From Leptasterias polaris (lineage: Eukaryota > Echinodermata > Asteroidea > Forcipulatida > Asteriidae): 64,000 nucleotides of DNA. The notes under the pieces are model-generated. The model searched no databases. It was not told where the DNA came from and was given only the letters and a program-made list of their open reading frames with translations. Shown piece after piece: positions 60,601 to 64,000 of this stretch (within the stretch, counting starts at the first letter, position 1; each line of letters begins with the position of its first letter). The stretch lies in assembly GCA_037783415.1 (NCBI GenBank), contig JAZGTN010000098.1, forward strand, positions 930,001-994,000. The letters are read 5' to 3'. A program made the translations under genes and the position numbers.

Positions 60601-63276
60601 ATTTCATTATTGGGTTCCTCATCAAGGAATTTCATTATTGGGTTCCCCATCAGGGAATTTCATTATTGGGTTCCTCATCAAGGAATTTCATTATTGGGTT
60701 CCCCATCAAGGAATTTCATTATTGGGTTCCTCATCAAGGAATTTTGTGTGTTAAGTCAATGGGAGATGTTTAGCTAGCTATAATATTATACAGAGACGAA
60801 GGAGCAACTCAAGAAAGCTCCACATCGATTTAGTTATAATAAGTAATTGCGGTTGGGTTTATTGAAACCGAGGACTTTAAAGACAAAAAGGGATTCAGGT
60901 GGTGTGTATAAACAAGAGGGGAATTTGTTAAAAACAAGCAACAGTGGAGACCCCCCCCCCCCCCCAAAAAAAGGGGGGGTAAATACCCCCCTCAAAACAC
61001 CATCAAATTAATAAATAAATGAATAAAAGATACAAACATTAAAAAATTAAAAAATTTGCCTAAATAAATAAATGAAATCAAAATAAAACAAAGCAATAAA
61101 TAATAAATAAATAAATAAATACGCAAATAAATAAACACATGATAAATAAACAACGACATTAATAAATTATTTTGCCATAGAGTTACCGAAGTTTTGTACT
61201 ACTCTGATATTACTTTGAACGGTTTAAATTGTTAAGTTTTCATGGTAGAGTGGAGATCAGAGCCTGACTTTTTGGATCTATCCTCGCTCGAGAAATTCAG
61301 GTAACGAGTAACGACATCAATGGACTAACTGAAAAATTGTTGATCCTGTAAGGAGAGGTTTGTTGTTGTATTTCTCGCTTTGTGGTTCTACCTCTTTGAG
61401 TTCTACCTCAGACTGTTGCATATGGATTGGATTGTAGTTTATACAAGGGACACAATATTGCTCAAGCTGCTTTGCTTAATCTCTGAGTGTCAAGGCAGAG
61501 CGGTACGGGGCTCTCGGCTCGAGTTGGTGTTGTCAGAGAGTGGGTTCAGGTCCCGGTCATGACACTTGTGTCCTTGAGCGAGACACTTAACAAATGGATT
61601 CGTCATTTTGATGGGATGTCAAGCAGTGTATAGGTCCCGTGTGTTGTGTAATCCACATTAATGAACCCAGTAATTTACTATCTTCAAGGGACGGGGTTTG
61701 CCCCACATATGCAAAATGGATATCATGTTATTAAAACAGCTCACCCGTCGTAACATTAATGAGTGCTTTGAGACGCCAGTCCGGTGTGATAAACCGCTAT
61801 GAGAAAAGCGCTATGATGAGAATTGCGTACTATTCATAATTATTTGTTATCATGAGAACTAATTTCAAAAGTATCTCAAATAAGTTTCGCCAAGAAGCTT
61901 AATTATTTCATGTCAATCAAAAGATGTTCGTACATAACACCTCTCTCAACTATATTTGTATTGATTGTCCTTGTCTTCTTTCCGCGAGATACGGTATAAC
62001 GTAATCAGATTTCACATGCTTTAACATGTAGGCCTACTACTAGTATTTGTATCTGATGATGTCATTATTAATATTATTTGTTGATCCGTGTATTTATTTA
62101 TTTATTTATTTATATTATATATAAATTACTTTATGTATCTGGGCTTTAATTATATTATTATTATTTATATTATATTTATATTTACATGTAGCCTATCTGT
62201 TTTCATTTTATTTATTTTTTGGTATGTAGGCCTATGTATGTGTTTATAACTTTATTTATTTGTTTCTTTGTTAGTTAATCTTTTCTAGTTAATTTTCTTT
62301 TACATTTATATATTGAATTTTTATTTTCAAATTTAAAGATATATTTTCTCTTTCCTGTAATTGGCGGCTCGTCCGCTGTTGGTTTGGACAATAAATACAA
62401 ATAAATACACCTTTGATAAATACTTCCATGCTTAACGAGATATAAAACCATAACAAATATTTACCTTTGACCTTGGCTTCCATTGTCTCGTTTCCGTTGT
62501 TGCATCGCGGTGACGTGCCGACATTCTTGAGTCGAACTGAGAAATCGAGCATTTTGGAGTTGAATTTGACTGCGTTGAGACACCCTTCAAAGTGGGCGGA
62601 GGTCACTTGAGTAGTCGTCACGAATGAAGGCAGACCCCCAAGAAACAACGGTCCGTTCAGATTGATGAATCTGGAATATCATAAACGTAACAATTGGCAT
62701 CGTATATTTTGTGATCGCAACTTACTGTATCAAACCTAACCCAGTTTACTGATTTCTGCATGCAATTATAGATTGTCCCCATAACTTAAATTGAATAGTT
62801 TTGAATTACTGTATCACTGTTTTATGCATTTAATACGTTCCCCCAAGCAGTGACGTAAGCGGACATAAGTCTATGGGGCGGGGGCAAAGACGTATAATGG
62901 GGAGGTGTTCTTTCAGTAAAACCATTTATTTGTCTTACTCATTTGTGGGAAAATAGGTGGAGGGGTTAATCCCTTGCCCCTTCCCTTGTTACGCCACTGA
63001 CTTCAAGCAAAACACACATCAACCAAAAATAGTTCCATGCGGTGATTGGTGGCAGTATGCCTTTCATAGTTCATAAGTTAGGCTAATTATTAAAGTTTGT
63101 TTTTTTAATACAGCAATCTTTACTTTTATACCGTAATATCTCACAGTATCGATTAGGACTCACTGTGATCTTGGTGGTTTTCCGAGCCACCCAATGCCAA
63201 TACATGATGCATCAGCATTATCAACATTCCAATATGCAGCATCTTCGATACATCCGTCTATGCCAAGAAGAATGTT
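54162..63276 (-). CDS. large laminin-G / fibronectin-III protein, usherin-like, internal fragment
   Basis: Minus-strand exons in reading order: 63276-63164, 62670-62465, 59216-59097, 54341-54162. Acceptors, donors and phases agree (2, 1, 1, then probably 1). The first two encode a laminin G module: FINLNGPLFLGGLPSFVT and HFEGCLNAVKFNSKMLDFS, ending in a cysteine (PRCNNGN). Exons three and four together are exactly 300 bp and encode one fibronectin III domain, with LRSLVVKWSPPKDKSEQ and LTPNTRYKVTIRGYSTAGFG. Laminin G followed by FN3 occurs in usherin, the very large basement-membrane and stereocilia protein, which is the best guess. The last exon could instead end at TAA 54151 if its weak donor (GTAGGC at 54161) is unused. 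The gene continues to the right of the window, and possibly to the left. Confidence 0.75.
54520..54628. repeat. CTGACGTTTC-type interspersed repeat
   Basis: TTGACTGACATTTCAACC and GGTTGAAACGTCAGGCTACT form opposite ends of a short inverted element. A relative is at 52190-52260 and a fragment near 58275-58345. Confidence 0.55.
54630..54658. repeat. 29-base G homopolymer
   Basis: An uninterrupted run of G in the intron of the minus-strand laminin-G/FN3 gene. Length is unreliable in most assemblies. Other C runs lie at 20070, 26727, 60951 and 63500. Confidence 0.95.
56491..56550. repeat. 20-bp tandem repeat, 3 copies
   Basis: Three copies of CAGGGGTCATGTGTGACCTT in a row. The unit contains the near-palindrome GGTCATGTGTGACC. 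Confidence 0.9.
58195..58632 (+). repeat. dispersed repeat family A, copy 3
   Basis: Same ordered blocks as 10597-10935 and 51120-51482. It is interrupted by an inserted piece at about 58245-58350 that includes CAACGTTTCGATCATTTT. Confidence 0.7.
58640..58930 (+). repeat. dispersed repeat family E, copy 2
   Basis: Matches the complement of 52930-53310 in several blocks, including AGACCATGTGACC and AGAGCCACAGAGC. Confidence 0.7.
59407..59632. mobile_element. MITE with ACACTGCAAAA ends and possible TA target
   Basis: The ends ACACTGCAAAAACTGTGGTG and the complement CACCTCAGGTTTTGCAGTGT are inverted. A TA flanks or overlaps each end, as in Tc1/mariner-type elements. It is about 226 bp with no coding. 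Confidence 0.75.
60035..60745. repeat. minisatellite, 28-bp unit, about 25 copies
   Basis: The unit is GGAATTTCATTATTGGG then TTCCTCATCAA. As 28 is not a multiple of three and the unit has no stop in any plus-strand frame, all three plus frames are open across the array (peptides cycle through SSSRNFIIGFLIKEFHYW). Rare variants (GGAACTTC, ATTGAGTTCC) recur 112 bp apart, showing a four-unit duplication. It lies in an intron of the minus-strand gene. Confidence 0.95.
61015..61150. repeat. AAAT-rich simple sequence
   Basis: Repeated AAATAAATAAATAAATA with interruptions. A second T-rich version lies at 62090-62200 (TTTATTTATTTATTTAT). Confidence 0.8.
61485..61815 (+). mobile_element. tRNA-derived SINE, copy 3 (most diverged)
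   Basis: Head GTGTCAAGGCAGAGCGG, B box GGTTCAGGTCCCGGTC, then CACTTGTGTCCTTGAGCGAG as in copies 1 and 2, and TGCTTTGAGACGCC with GTGATAAACCGCTATGAG at the tail. Confidence 0.75.
62852..62999. mobile_element. small hAT-like MITE
   Basis: The ends CAGTGACGTAAG and CTTGTTACGCCACTG form imperfect inverted repeats of the CAGTGGCGTAAC type. The interior has the usual G- and C-rich runs. The 8-bp flanks match only partly (CCCCAAG against CTTCAAG), so the target duplication is decayed or absent. Confidence 0.55.
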
Positions 63277-64000
63277 CTGTGAAACAAAAATACACAGACT
63301 TGGACAACTTGAATCAATCCATCTCAATTTGGTTGACATTAATGAACTTGTAGTTCATTGTCAACCAACGTGTACATACATTGAGAGGTAAATTTATTAG
63401 TATACAGTTAGTGATTCCGTTACTAGTCATCGCACTGGTAACTTTCATCTTTTCTGTGAATTATTGTCTGATAAGATGTGCCGTATTCTGATGATCTCAC
63501 CCCCCCCCCCCCCCCCCGGTTCTATTCTTCTTGTCGGTTCCATTTCGTTGTATATATTGTAAACACATTTGGCAGACAAACCTCTGATATGTCTTATAGC
63601 ACAGTTTAAAGAGCCAAAGTTCAAAATTGCAACGTTTCGCGAAGCTTTTCTGCCGAAACTAAAAAACTAAAACAAAAAATGCAGCAGCTGCTTTATATGT
63701 ATGCAAATGATTTGCATATGACACACCATCATAAAAACAAAGACGCCACTGTATCACTCAGCTCTCAGGTCAATGGTAAATAACCTTTTGAAAAAGTTTT
63801 ATTTTATGAAAAAGTTTTCTCTTTATTAGAGTCTACAGAATCTAAAGAATCATGGTAATAACCTTGTCAGGAAGTTTGGAGGGACACTGTCAGTTAGAAG
63901 GAATAAGTTGATGGATTAATCGTCTCTGATTATGGAATGACAAAATGGACACTATTTGGCAAAACTTTAACGACGGTATTTGGCTGGAATGGTCGGCAGG
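63277..64000. other. intron of the laminin-G/FN3 gene to the window edge
   Basis: Contains an 18-base C run at 63500-63517. No clear laminin-G exon could be read on the minus strand. A possible short exon near 63860-63890 was not convincing. Confidence 0.4.

Noticed and set aside
60024..60777. Overlapping 91-167 codon open frames
   Set aside because: All come from the stop-free 28-bp minisatellite.
63860..63890. Possible short laminin-G exon on the minus strand
   Set aside because: Acceptor-like and donor-like sites exist, but no frame gives a recognisable laminin-G segment.

Overview
The window is animal nuclear DNA, AT-rich and full of introns and transposon debris. The likely source is a marine deuterostome, probably an echinoderm such as a sea star. 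That is an inference from intronless TRIM-type and rhodopsin-type genes, an intron-rich PRMT6, a Ngaro/DIRS-type tyrosine-recombinase retroelement and abundant tRNA-derived SINEs. No database search was possible. Most long open frames here are repeats or shadows of real genes; real genes were recognised from family motifs and from exon junctions whose phases agree.

Layout. (1) 367-13880, plus strand: a PRMT6 arginine methyltransferase gene, eleven coding exons found and the N-terminal exon not found. Its introns hold a hAT-type MITE with an 8-bp target duplication, two abutting minisatellites (36-bp and 37-bp units), several inverted-repeat elements and two SINEs. (2) 15428-24537: an 8.8-9.1 kb degenerate tyrosine-recombinase retroelement on the minus strand with gag-like, RT, RNase H, SGNH-hydrolase-like and recombinase remnants. 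It has split direct repeats and a long leader of about 92-bp tandem repeats. (3) 25876-27240, minus strand: a two-exon coiled-coil gene of unknown function. (4) 28-34.9 kb: repeats only, including a 386-bp near-perfect palindrome with TTAA flanks and two clusters of AACGTTTTAAAA-type palindromes. (5) 34994-36766, plus strand: an intronless TRIM protein (RING, B-box, coiled coil, NHL-like propeller). (6) 41704-42656, plus strand: an apparently intronless paralogue of gene 3, broken by one reading-frame shift. (7) 49186-50343, plus strand: an intronless class A GPCR. (8) 54162-63276, minus strand: four exons of a large laminin-G/fibronectin-III protein, usherin-like in domain order, running off the right edge. 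A 28-bp minisatellite lies in one of its introns.

The genes have no evident shared pathway. The main points of interest are the retroelement (three AGT-bounded junctions, a rebuildable empty site, a dead SGNH domain, a 17-bp duplication that breaks the recombinase), the unrecognised coiled-coil gene pair with its frame break, the exact 300-bp split FN3 domain, and the minisatellites whose units stay open in several frames.
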